Source: an uncultured Bacilli bacterium (lineage in GTDB: Bacteria; Bacillota_I; Bacilli_A; RF39; UBA660). Taken from it: a stretch of 13,659 bases of DNA. Below the pieces are notes generated by a model, which made no database searches, had not been told where the DNA came from, and worked only from the letters and a program-made list of their open reading frames with translations. A program made the translations under genes and the position numbers. The stretch covers positions 1 through 13,659 of the forward strand of contig CAJTSN010000024.1 of assembly GCA_910578745.1 (NCBI GenBank), given 5' to 3'. Within the stretch, counting starts at the first letter, position 1. Every line of letters starts with the position of its first letter. Shown in pieces: positions 7,040 to 13,360 of this stretch.

Positions 7040-7374
7040 AAAAAATGTTTTTTTTATAAGGAATAAGGGGAGAATAGAAGAATTTTGATAGTATAGAAAC
7101 ATTAATTTTAAAGTGACTCAATTGAATTTCTTTAAGGTATGTAATAATTAAGGTACATTGGTGTACAAAGAAGGTTTTGACTATGAATAAAATAGAATTT
7201 GATTTTCATTCTAGAAGTAAATGATTTAAGCATATACTATCGATAATAAGTAAACTATGGAGAATTAAAAAAAATGAAAAGAATATTATTAGAAAAAATG
7301 CGATTCTATTATTTAAAAATTTATTAAAGGTGTTCTTTTAAGCGCCTCTTTAATAAATTTGGAGGAAGGAAAGT
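7040..7374 (+). promoter_or_regulatory. 335-base region between recG and ogt with stacked dyads and a tiny ORF
   Basis: No normal-length gene is present. Visible elements, in order: a possible promoter TTGAAT (7122-7127) with TAATTA 17 bases on (7145-7150); just after it the dyad GTACA-TTGG-TGTAC (7153-7166), placed where an operator at +1 would be; a 13-codon ORF (7183-7224, MNKIEFDFHSRSK) with AAGG 8 bases before its ATG; a 17-codon ORF (7274-7327, MKRILLEKMRFYYLKIY); and the long hairpin at 7317-7360. The arrangement could be a regulated leader for ogt, or the scar of a decayed gene. The promoter call is weak, and the peptides have no recognisable similarity. Confidence 0.35.
7317..7360 (+). 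repeat. 13-bp inverted repeat (hairpin) abutting the ogt ribosome binding site
   Basis: AAATTTATTAAAG (7317-7329) is perfectly complementary to CTTTAATAAATTT (7348-7360), with an 18-base loop in which GGTG and CGCC could pair further. The 3' arm ends exactly where the GGAGG Shine-Dalgarno (7361-7365) begins. There is no T-run after the stem, so it is not a standard terminator. It could stabilise the mRNA, limit ribosome access, or be a protein-binding dyad. Confidence 0.7.
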
Positions 7375-7899
7375 ATGCAATATATAAGTAAATATAATTC
7401 CCCGTTAGGAGAAATAATGATGGCAAGTGATGAGGTTGGGTTAACTGGTTTATGGTTTGTAGGACAAAAGTATTTTGGTTTGTATTTAGAGAAAAATCAT
7501 GAAGAAAAAGAAACGCCAATATTAAAAGATACAAAAAGGTGGTTAGATATTTATTTTAGTGGCAAGGAGCCAGATTTTAGATTACCACTTCATTTTATTG
7601 GAACTGATTTTCAAAAGGAAGTATGGGATATTCTTTATTCAATTCCGTATGGTAAGACAATGACTTATGGGAGTATAGCAAACATTTTAGCCAAGAGAAA
7701 AGGTCTTAAAAGAATGTCTGCTCAAGCCGTTGGAGGAGCTGTTAGCAGAAATGAAATCTCAATTATTGTTCCTTGCCATAGAGTAATAGGAAGTAATGGA
7801 AGTTTAACTGGGTATGCAGGAGGAATTGATAAAAAAATAGAACTTTTAAAATTAGAAAAGGGCTATCAAGATAATTTCTATAAGCCTAAAAAAGTATAG
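7375..7899 (+). CDS. ogt: Methylated-DNA--[protein]-cysteine S-methyltransferase
   Basis: This 174-residue suicide repair protein moves the methyl/alkyl group from O6-methylguanine (or O4-methylthymine) onto its own cysteine. Residues 1-~70 form the RNase H-like N-terminal domain (YNSPLGEIMMASDEVGLTGLWF). The C-terminal domain starts about 78 with FQKEVWDILYSIPYGKTMTYGSIA. The active-site motif PCHRV is at 133-137 with Cys134, followed by GSNGSLTGYAGGIDKKIELL. The DNA-reading helix reads MSAQAVGGAVSRNE (114-127). The usual arginine finger is Gln117, a change I recall in clostridial-type members, and the usual Asn-Pro before the active site is Asn126-Glu127. GGAGG lies 9 bases before the ATG. 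The nitroreductase gene follows after an 80-base gap without a clear terminator. Confidence 0.95.
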   Translation: MQYISKYNSPLGEIMMASDEVGLTGLWFVGQKYFGLYLEKNHEEKETPILKDTKRWLDIYFSGKEPDFRLPLHFIGTDFQKEVWDILYSIPYGKTMTYGSIANILAKRKGLKRMSAQAVGGAVSRNEISIIVPCHRVIGSNGSLTGYAGGIDKKIELLKLEKGYQDNFYKPKKV

Positions 7900-7979
7900 T
7901 AAGAAATAAATTGTAAGTCGAGAATATGTAATTTAGTATAGAATTGGATAGTAAATTTTTTAGAAAGGCGATATAAAAA

Positions 7980-8606
7980 ATGGAATTTTATGATGTAGTT
8001 ACTAAAAGAAGAACAATTAGAGAATTTTTAGATAAAGAGGTTGATTTTGAAACAATTAAAAGAATTTTAGAAGCAGGCAATAAAGCCCCTACTTGGAATC
8101 ATAATCGTAACTGGAGTTTTATTTTATTAAAAACAGATGAAGAAAAGGAATATGTTTTTGAATATGCAAAAAAAATGGCTGATAAATTTGATGCTGAAAA
8201 GTATTTGAATATTCCAAGACCTTATCCGATTACGCTTGGTCAAAAGATGTATGCTCACGCTATGCCAAGACAGTTTACAATGTTAAAAGAGGCACCTTAT
8301 GTCATAATTCCTGTATTCAAAATGAAAGAATTAGATGGGGCTTCTGTTTCTAAGTTAAATCCTTTTGCCACAATTTGGTGTGTTATAGAAAATATAGTTT
8401 TAGCTTCAACTGCCGAAGGATTATCTTGTTCTATGAGAATACCATTAGAAGAGGAACATGACATTGTAAAAGCGAAGTTAAAAGTACCAGCTACTTATAG
8501 GATTCCTGCGTTTATTGGAATTGGATATGCGAATGTGGACGAAAAAGAATTAGAGCAACACTATCCTGAAATAGAGAGTCAATTGCACTTTGGTAAATGG
8601 AAATAA
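7980..8606 (+). CDS. Nitroreductase-family flavoprotein
   Basis: This 208-residue protein has the FMN-dependent nitroreductase fold layout. The N-terminal FMN-phosphate motif is KRRTIREF (9-16), followed by the APTWNHNRNWSFILL region (36-50), a central helix (WCVIENIVLASTAEGLSCSM, 133-152) and the C-terminal strand IPAFIGIGYAN (165-175). Family members use NAD(P)H to reduce nitro compounds, quinones or flavins, or act in dehalogenation or dehydrogenation; the natural substrate cannot be told from the sequence. The ATG follows AAAGGCG (7964-7970) by 9 bases. A weak promoter may exist at TTGTAA (7911-7916) with TAGTAT 17 bases on; otherwise it may be read through from ogt. Two hairpin terminators follow within 155 bases. 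Length and motifs look complete. Confidence 0.88.
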   Translation: MEFYDVVTKRRTIREFLDKEVDFETIKRILEAGNKAPTWNHNRNWSFILLKTDEEKEYVFEYAKKMADKFDAEKYLNIPRPYPITLGQKMYAHAMPRQFTMLKEAPYVIIPVFKMKELDGASVSKLNPFATIWCVIENIVLASTAEGLSCSMRIPLEEEHDIVKAKLKVPATYRIPAFIGIGYANVDEKELEQHYPEIESQLHFGKWK

Positions 8607-8702
8607 TTTTATGGCTAGATAATAGAAAAAAAGATTTATTATGGAAGTTTGAAATCTGGGATGGGCTTGTATAAAATATAGGCGTATGACGATTACAAAA
8701 AC

Positions 8703-8721
8703 ACTTGAATATCAAGTTTTT
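8703..8721 (+). terminator. First of two tandem terminators after the nitroreductase gene
   Basis: ACTTGA (8703-8708), loop ATA, TCAAGT (8712-8717), then TTTT to 8721. The 6-bp stem with a short T tail is weak by itself. It lies about 97 bases after the stop codon. Confidence 0.55.
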
Positions 8722-8725
8722 AGAT

Positions 8726-8758
8726 AAAAATTAGAATAGAGAAATTTCTAATTTTTTT
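8726..8758 (+). terminator. Second, stronger tandem terminator
   Basis: AAAAATTAGAA (8726-8736), a 9-base loop, then TTCTAATTTTT (8746-8756) forms an 11-bp perfect stem whose 3' arm is part of a seven-T tract (8752-8758). It isolates the downstream nuclease gene from upstream transcription. Confidence 0.8.
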
Positions 8759-8927
8759 ATGTTCTAAAAATGCTCTTCTTTAAAGTCGTATCTTTTACAG
8801 ATTTAAAGAGTCTGTTTTCTTTATTTCAAATATCGATGAAAGTTTTGGTTCAAATAAAACATTTCTCTTATTTTACAAGGGGAAGGGAATCGTTTAAAAT
8901 GAGTTCTAGTGAGGAAAAAATCACTTT

Positions 8928-8934
8928 GGAGAGG
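8928..8934 (+). promoter_or_regulatory. Ribosome binding site that sets the nuclease-gene start
   Basis: GGAGAGG is 6 bases before ATG 8941, a better match and spacing than anything before the alternative in-frame ATGs at 8770 and 8899. Confidence 0.7.
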
Positions 8935-8940
8935 ATAAAA

Positions 8941-9855
8941 ATGAACCAAACAGTAAGAGAAAAGAAACTAGAAAAGGGACAAATCGTTCCAATTACCTTC
9001 GATTATGTATTTTGTAATATTTTCAATAATCCTGATAATATGATTATCTTAGAAAATTTTTTATCTTGTTATTTAGAAGTTCCATTAAAGAAAATTAGAG
9101 GACAAGTTGAAATACTGAGTCGAAATTTAATTATTGAAAATAAAAAGGAATCAAATAAACAAATTGATTTATTAGTCGATATTGAGGGAGAAAAAATAAA
9201 TATCGAACTTCAAAATAAGAGGTCAGATGGGATTATCAATCGAAATGTAGTATTTGCTTGTAAAGTGCATGCGGGAGGTTTGAAGTTAAAAACATCTAAT
9301 GGAAAAAAAGATAGTTATAGTAAATATACAGCTATTAAAAGAACACTGCAAATTAACTTGATGCGAGGAAAAAATACAAAGAAAATAAAAGAAAGTTATT
9401 TTTTAACAAATGAGGAGGGGGAAATTCTTACAAAAAAGTTTCAAATTGACTTAGTAAATATGGAAAAAGCAAGAGAAATCTGTTACACTAAAGAGGAAAC
9501 AAAGTTAGCGAGATGGTGCACTGTGATCATGGCAACAACGAAGGAAGAATTTGAGAAAGCTTTAGGAGAGGATTTAATGGAGAAAGAGGCAAGAGATTTA
9601 CTTGAGGAAAAAGTAGAACAATATAGTCGAGATGAAGAGGTAATTGAAATGTATTCTGAGTATTCAAGGGCAGAGTTGGAAAGAGAGTCTGTTTTAGAAG
9701 AAGCAATAGAAAAAGCAACCAAACAAGGAATTGAAAAAGGAACTCAGAAAAATCGAATTGAGATAGCAAAGAGAATGTTAGATGAAAAACTAGATGAGAA
9801 TACAATATCTAGGATAACGGGTTTTTCTTTACAAGAAATTGAAAAATTAGGATAG
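8941..9855 (+). CDS. Rpn-family PD-(D/E)XK nuclease / putative transposase
   Basis: From ATG 8941 this is 304 residues, the usual size for the Rpn (recombination-promoting nuclease, PDDEXK_2-type) family. The ORF is open upstream to 8770, but the ribosome binding site and the normal N-terminus of the family (MNQTVREKKLEKGQIVPITFDYVFCNIFNN, here split for length: MNQTVREKKL, then VPITFDYVF) favour 8941. The catalytic core shows Asp76 in KQIDLLVD (73-80) and Glu89-Leu-Gln91 in INIELQN, the E-x-Q form typical of this family. The C-terminus has a charged helix (EEAIEKATKQGIEKG) and the recurring tail 'AKRMLDEKLDENTISRITG', then FSLQEIEKL. Relatives cleave DNA and promote RecA-independent recombination, and often spread as mobile genes. 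Terminators on both sides make it an isolated cassette. A weak promoter TTGGTT (8845-8850)/TATTTT (8869-8874) may drive it. Confidence 0.88.
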   Translation: MNQTVREKKLEKGQIVPITFDYVFCNIFNNPDNMIILENFLSCYLEVPLKKIRGQVEILSRNLIIENKKESNKQIDLLVDIEGEKINIELQNKRSDGIINRNVVFACKVHAGGLKLKTSNGKKDSYSKYTAIKRTLQINLMRGKNTKKIKESYFLTNEEGEILTKKFQIDLVNMEKAREICYTKEETKLARWCTVIMATTKEEFEKALGEDLMEKEARDLLEEKVEQYSRDEEVIEMYSEYSRAELERESVLEEAIEKATKQGIEKGTQKNRIEIAKRMLDEKLDENTISRITGFSLQEIEKLG

Positions 9856-9874
9856 TTGGATCTATCTTTTTTTT
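9849..9874 (+). terminator. First terminator after the nuclease gene
   Basis: AGGATAG, loop TTGGAT, CTATCTT with one G-U pair, followed by a tract of eight T (9867-9874). The stem overlaps the stop codon of the nuclease gene (9853-9855). Confidence 0.7.
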
Positions 9875-9880
9875 GATGAA

Positions 9881-9908
9881 AATAGAATTGAGGTTTCTAT
9901 TCTTTTTT
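9881..9908 (+). terminator. Second terminator after the nuclease gene
   Basis: AATAGAA (9881-9887), loop TTGAGGT, TTCTATT (9895-9901), then C and six T (9903-9908). It is the second of a tandem pair directly upstream of the metal-operon promoter. Confidence 0.7.
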
Positions 9909-9927
9909 CGATATTCAAATAAAATAC

Positions 9928-9957
9928 TTGACAATTGAATCAATATTCAATTATACT
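9928..9957 (+). promoter_or_regulatory. Promoter of the metal-efflux operon
   Basis: TTGACA (9928-9933) and TATACT (9952-9957) are separated by 18 bases. A second -10-like TATAAT (9957-9962) is 23 bases from the -35 and less likely. Transcription would start near 9965. Two operator dyads overlap the spacer and the start point. Confidence 0.8.
9933..9952. promoter_or_regulatory. ArsR-type operator 1 (in the -35/-10 spacer)
   Basis: AATTGAAT-CAAT-ATTCAATT is a perfect 8-bp inverted repeat with the core TTGAA-N6-TTCAA (9935-9950). It covers the promoter spacer, so bound repressor would block RNA polymerase. The shape matches known SmtB/CzrA/CadC operators. Confidence 0.8.
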
Positions 9958-9961
9958 ATAA

Positions 9962-9985
9962 TTAGTTGAACGTTTATTCAACTAA
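9962..9985. promoter_or_regulatory. ArsR-type operator 2 (at the transcription start)
   Basis: TTAGTTGAA-CGTTTA-TTCAACTAA is a perfect 9-bp inverted repeat with the same TTGAA-N6-TTCAA core (9966-9981) as operator 1. The two core centres are 31 bp apart, about three helical turns, which would place two repressor dimers on the same DNA face. Confidence 0.8.
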
Positions 9986-10014
9986 AAGAATAAAATAAAG
10001 AGAGATGTGATGAG

Positions 10015-10389
10015 ATGGCAAAGAATGAATTTATATGTGATTGTAATATAATCCATAAAGAAGTGGTAGAGCAAATTCGTAGAGAAATGCCGAAAGAAAC
10101 TACATTCAAACATTTGGCTACATTTTTTAAATTAATAGGAGACGAAACACGACTTCGAATTTTATTTGTTCTTGATCAAAAAGAAACTTGTGTTTGCGAT
10201 ATTGCAAATATTTTATCAATGAGTAAGTCTTCGATTTCTCATCAATTAGCGACTTTGAGAAATAGTGGTATTGTCAAGTGCCGAAAAGAAGGCAAAGAAG
10301 TCTACTATTCCCTAGACGATGAACATGTGACAAAAGTGTTTGAAGTTGCCGTCAATCATATCAATCATAAAGGAGAGAAGAGTGTATGA
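10015..10389 (+). CDS. cadC: ArsR/SmtB-family metal-sensing repressor (CadC type)
   Basis: This 124-residue winged-helix repressor has the ArsR layout: FFKLIGDETRLRILFVL (37-53), the metal-binding alpha-3 motif ETCVCDIA with Cys59 and Cys61, then the recognition helix SKSSISHQLATLRNSGIV (70-87) and a KEGKEVYYSL wing. The N-terminus carries Cys8 and Cys10 (FICDCNIIH), as in CadC-type sensors that bind Cd, Pb or Zn through N-terminal plus alpha-3 thiolates. It also has the alpha-5 Zn site pattern D-x-H-x10-H-x2-H (Asp102, His104, His115, His118), as in CzrA/SmtB. Metal binding should release the operators at 9933-9985 and derepress the operon. The stop overlaps the next ATG (ATGA at 10386-10389). 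The start has only a modest AAGAGAG site. Which metal it senses is inference. Confidence 0.93.
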   Translation: MAKNEFICDCNIIHKEVVEQIRREMPKETTFKHLATFFKLIGDETRLRILFVLDQKETCVCDIANILSMSKSSISHQLATLRNSGIVKCRKEGKEVYYSLDDEHVTKVFEVAVNHINHKGEKSV

Positions 10390-10607
10390 AATTAAAATTT
10401 CAAATTAAAGGATTAGATTGTGCGAATTGTGCGAATGAATTGGAAAGAGCAGTTCAAAAATTAGAAGAAGTAACTAACGTATCCATTAGTTTTTTAACTC
10501 AAAAAATGCAGGTGGAATGTAAGGACGTTGAACAAGAAATTATAGTGAGAAAAATAAAGGAAACTGTGAAGAAGAAGGAACCAGATGTAGAAATTATTTT
10601 ACTCTAG
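10386..10607 (+). CDS. Stand-alone HMA heavy-metal-binding protein (CadA N-domain-like)
   Basis: This 73-residue protein is a single heavy-metal-associated (HMA) domain with the metal-binding loop GLDCANCA (Cys12, Cys15). The beta-alpha-beta-beta-alpha-beta layout is visible: KLKFQIKG, ANELERAVQKLE, VTNVSISF, KMQVEC, IIVRKIKETVKK, VEIILL. The GLDCANCA wording is what is normally found fused at the N-terminus of Zn/Cd ATPases (CadA/ZntA), and the next gene encodes such an ATPase lacking that domain. The start overlaps the repressor stop by 4 bases, so translation is coupled. It probably delivers Zn2+/Cd2+ to the pump or acts as a detached regulatory domain. It is in a different reading frame from the ATPase, which has its own ribosome binding site, so this looks like a true split rather than one broken gene. 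Confidence 0.9.
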   Translation: MKLKFQIKGLDCANCANELERAVQKLEEVTNVSISFLTQKMQVECKDVEQEIIVRKIKETVKKKEPDVEIILL

Positions 10608-10614
10608 GTGGAAT

Positions 10615-12465
10615 ATGAAAAAAAAGTGTATTAAAATAATTTTATCTATCTTTTTCCTTCTTCTTTCTTTATTTCTACCTGAAGATGTGAAAATAATAAA
10701 AGGACTTCTTCTTGCTTCAAGTTATTTATTGGTGGGAGAATCTGTTTTAAAAAAGTCCTTTCAAAATCTAATTCGAGGAAAACTGTTTGATGAAAACTTT
10801 TTGATGACGGTTGCCACTTTAGGGGCATTTGCAATTGGAGAATTTCATGAAGCTGTAGCGGTTATGCTTTTTTATCAAATAGGTGAATTATTTCAATCGT
10901 ATGCAGTCGATCGATCAAGAAAATCAATCGCAAGTTTAATGGATATATGTCCGAGTTACGCAAATGTGTATCGAGATTCCAAAATTATACGTGTTGATCC
11001 TGAGGAAGTAAAGGTAGAAGAAGTCATTGTAGTATCTCCTGGAGAAAGAGTTCCCCTTGATGGAAAAGTAGTTGAAGGAGCTTCTTTATTGGATACGAAG
11101 GCCTTAACGGGAGAGTCTGTTCCTAGGCATGTACAAGTAGAGGATTCTATTTTAAGTGGGTGCATAAATATAGAAGGTGTGCTTAAAATAAAAGTAGAGA
11201 AGGAATATGCAGATGCAACTGTAAGTAAAATTTTAGAATTAGTAGAGAATGCTACGAATCGAAAAGCAAAAACAGAAAACTTTATTACAAAATTTGCTAG
11301 AATATATACACCACTTGTTGTATGTCTTGCCCTTTTGATTGCCTTATGTCCACCATTATTTTTAGAAAACGCTTCCTTTTTAGATTGGATTTATAGAGCA
11401 CTATCTTTTTTAGTTGTATCTTGTCCTTGTGCCTTAGTTATTTCTATACCACTTTCCTTTTTTGGAGGAATTGGTGCTTGTTCACGAATCGGTGTTTTAG
11501 TAAAGGGGAGTCAGTTTCTTGAAAAGATGGCACGTATGAAAATACTTGTCTGTGATAAGACAGGAACATTAACAGAGGGTGTATTTGAAGTGCAAGAAAT
11601 AAAGAGCACTATTGAGGAAGAAGAACTGATTGCTTATGCTGCCTATGCAGAATGTTTTTCGAATCACCCCATTGCTTTATCCATCAAAAAATACTATGGA
11701 AAGAAAATAGAGAGTTCTTTTGTTTCGGATATAAAAGAAAGTATGGGAAAGGGTGTAGTTGCAACCATACAAGGAAGGAAAGTATTCGTTGGAAATGAAA
11801 AGTGGATGCAAGAAAATAAAATCTCTTTTCCTAAAAATAAGGAAGTAGGTACAATTGTCTATATTGCCATAGATGGTATATATAAAGGAAACATTCGAAT
11901 TGCGGATAAAATAAAAGAGGACACTTATAAGGCCATTCCTGCTTTAAGAAAAAAGGGTGTAAAAAAGATAGTCATGCTTACAGGCGATAAAGAGAAAATC
12001 GCCCAAGATATAAGCAAAAAGGTAGGAATTACAACTTATTATGCAGAACTTCTACCGCAGGAGAAAGTAGAGAAAGTAGAAGAATGGATGCAGAAGAAGA
12101 AAAAGGAAGAAATGTTGGTCTTTGTTGGAGATGGAATGAATGATGCCCCAGTTCTTGCTATATCAGATATTGGTATTTCTATGGGAGGAATTGGAAGTGA
12201 TGTAGCTATTGAGGCCTCAGATATTGTACTAATGACAGATGAATTAACTAAAATAGTTCATACAATGGAGATAGCTAAAAAGACAATACGAATTGTAGGT
12301 GAAAATATTTTTCTTGCTCTTTTTATCAAAATTGGAATTTTATTATTAAGTGCTTTTGGTATGGCGTCCATGTGGGAAGCTGTATTTGCAGATGTAGGAG
12401 TATCTGTGCTCGCAATTTTAAATGCTTTACGAATTCTTAGAGTAAGCATAAGAAAGGATGAATAA
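10615..12465 (+). CDS. cadA: P1B-type Zn2+/Cd2+/Pb2+ exporting ATPase without its own HMA domain
   Basis: This 616-residue membrane pump exports soft divalent metals using ATP. TM helices begin at once (residues ~6-20 and 29-41). The actuator loop has TGES (165-168). The ion-binding helix has SCPCALVISIP with CPC at 270-272. The catalytic domain has DKTGT (314-318, phosphorylated Asp314), the HP motif (351-352), TGD (456-458) and GDGMNDAP (505-512). The last helices contain Lys572 and Asp593 (FADVGVSVLAILNALRILR), the K/D pair expected for P1B-2 (ZntA/CadA) transporters rather than Cu pumps. ZntA/CadA are usually ~700-730 residues; the shortfall is the missing N-terminal HMA domain, which is encoded separately just upstream. 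AGGTGG (10606-10611) overlaps the upstream stop and serves this ATG. The end overlaps the alternative start of the next HMA gene. Confidence 0.95.
   Translation: MKKKCIKIILSIFFLLLSLFLPEDVKIIKGLLLASSYLLVGESVLKKSFQNLIRGKLFDENFLMTVATLGAFAIGEFHEAVAVMLFYQIGELFQSYAVDRSRKSIASLMDICPSYANVYRDSKIIRVDPEEVKVEEVIVVSPGERVPLDGKVVEGASLLDTKALTGESVPRHVQVEDSILSGCINIEGVLKIKVEKEYADATVSKILELVENATNRKAKTENFITKFARIYTPLVVCLALLIALCPPLFLENASFLDWIYRALSFLVVSCPCALVISIPLSFFGGIGACSRIGVLVKGSQFLEKMARMKILVCDKTGTLTEGVFEVQEIKSTIEEEELIAYAAYAECFSNHPIALSIKKYYGKKIESSFVSDIKESMGKGVVATIQGRKVFVGNEKWMQENKISFPKNKEVGTIVYIAIDGIYKGNIRIADKIKEDTYKAIPALRKKGVKKIVMLTGDKEKIAQDISKKVGITTYYAELLPQEKVEKVEEWMQKKKKEEMLVFVGDGMNDAPVLAISDIGISMGGIGSDVAIEASDIVLMTDELTKIVHTMEIAKKTIRIVGENIFLALFIKIGILLLSAFGMASMWEAVFADVGVSVLAILNALRILRVSIRKDE
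12452..12458 (+). promoter_or_regulatory. Ribosome binding site that sets the second HMA start
   Basis: GAAAGGA is about 9 bases before ATG 12467 but touches ATG 12458, so 12467 is the better start. Confidence 0.6.
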
Positions 12466-12466
12466 A

Positions 12467-12676
12467 ATGATAGAAAAAATAATAAAAGTAGAAAACATGA
12501 AATGTGAGGGTTGTGAGAAGAGAATCGTACGCATTTTAGAAGAAATCGAAGGGGTTATAGGGGTACAGGCCGATTATAAAACTGGAAAAATTACGATTCA
12601 AAGTAGAGATGAATTCGATATGAAAGAGTTAAAAGAAATACTTGAAAATCTTGATTTTCCTATTATAGAGGATTAA
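12467..12676 (+). CDS. Second stand-alone HMA metallochaperone-like protein
   Basis: From ATG 12467 this is 69 residues (72 from the in-frame ATG 12458, which overlaps the ATPase gene). It has the HMA metal loop VENMKCEGCEKRI with Cys13 and Cys16. The layout is beta-alpha-beta-beta-alpha-beta: EKIIKVEN, KRIVRILEEIE, VIGVQADY, KITIQS, MKELKEILENL, FPIIED. The M-x-C-x-x-C form is like CopZ-type chaperones and differs from the GLDCANC loop of the HMA protein upstream, so the two may have separate jobs. It is the last gene of the metal operon, directly after the ATPase. No clear terminator follows. Whether it carries Zn, Cd or Cu cannot be told from the sequence. Confidence 0.88.
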   Translation: MIEKIIKVENMKCEGCEKRIVRILEEIEGVIGVQADYKTGKITIQSRDEFDMKELKEILENLDFPIIED

Positions 12677-12747
12677 GAACATAAAAAGTAAAGGGGTTAT
12701 TACAGTATCTATTCTTTAGGATTCAAGTAAATAAAGGTGAATTAAAG

Positions 12748-12763
12748 AAGTTCCTGTGAACTT
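12748..12763. repeat. Short perfect dyad AAGTTC-CTGT-GAACTT
   Basis: A 6-bp perfect inverted repeat with a 4-base spacer lies in the 146-base gap between the second HMA gene and the membrane-protein gene. No T-run follows, so it is not a clear terminator. It may be a protein-binding dyad or a chance match. Confidence 0.35.
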
Positions 12764-12822
12764 AGTCCTAGTAAATGTAAGAATTATGATGAAAAAAACG
12801 TATCATAAAGAAAGGTAGAAAA

Positions 12823-13092
12823 ATGGAATTTTTAACTGAATTTTTGATAGAATTTTTATTGGAAGGAAGTATAGAATTAGGAACAAATAAAAAAGTGCCT
12901 GTTTTTATTCGCTATCCACTTCTATTTTTAATTTTGATTAGTATTCTTTTGGTATTGGGAGGAATTTTTCTTCTTGCACTTATGATTAGGAAAGAAAATA
13001 TATGGATTTTTCTTTTTCTAATAGGAATGGATTTATTTTTAATTCTAGGATTTTTATTGAAAGTGTATCATGTTCATCAAAAGAAAAAGTGA
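12823..13092 (+). CDS. Small two-helix membrane protein
   Basis: This 89-residue protein begins after AAAGG with suitable spacing. Residues 1-25 form an amphipathic, acidic start (MEFLTEFLIEFLLEGSIEL). Two long hydrophobic helices follow, about 31-55 and 60-82, joined by the charged turn RKEN (56-59), and the tail is basic (HVHQKKK), which predicts both ends on the cytoplasmic side. I recall small proteins with this MEFLTEF...EGSIELG...R-YPLL pattern in Firmicutes but know no function for them. It follows the metal operon in the same direction after 146 bases, so it may be co-transcribed, but a link to metals is not shown. Confidence 0.75.
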   Translation: MEFLTEFLIEFLLEGSIELGTNKKVPVFIRYPLLFLILISILLVLGGIFLLALMIRKENIWIFLFLIGMDLFLILGFLLKVYHVHQKKK

Positions 13093-13360
13093 AAGAAAAA
13101 GTATATTGGTATTTATGAGAAATTCTAAAGAAAAAAGGTGATACTTACCAATAGATTTTCAACAAATTTTAAAATTTGAAACGAACTTGTTTTACAGGAA
13201 ATGTTCTTCACCAAATTTTGAAGGAGGAGAAGGATTTAGTAAATTGGAAAAATTTTTTTCTTTTCATTTCCTTTTTGTGGAATAGAAGAACAAGTGAGAA
13301 GATGAGAACAAGACAAATTGTAGTGATTTATGAAAATTTAGAAAATCAGTATCAAAATGA
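13093..13360. other. Gene-poor gap with two inverted repeats
   Basis: No convincing gene was found here. TATTGGTA (13104-13111) and TACCAATA (13146-13153) form an 8-bp inverted repeat with a 34-base loop. CAAATTTTAAAATTTG (13163-13178) is a perfect 16-bp palindrome. A TTG-initiated ORF (13176-13403) passes through but has no good ribosome binding site and runs into the 3' end of the minus-strand gene, so it is not called. The stretch may hold the decayed remains of a gene. Confidence 0.4.

Noticed and set aside
7038..7055. A8-TG-T8 run after recG as a terminator
   Set aside because: A pure A-T stem with a 2-base loop is too weak to call as a hairpin terminator, although the T run might still aid termination.
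8770..8940. Longer 361-residue version of the Rpn nuclease from ATG 8770 (or ATG 8899)
   Set aside because: The extra N-terminus does not look like the family, the 8770 start lies 12 bases after a terminator T tract, and ATG 8941 has the best ribosome binding site.
10600..10620. The HMA gene and ATPase gene as one frameshifted cadA
   Set aside because: The HMA gene ends cleanly, the ATPase has its own AGGTGG site and a natural start at the first membrane helix, and the frames differ with no obvious homopolymer at the junction. A sequencing error cannot be fully excluded.
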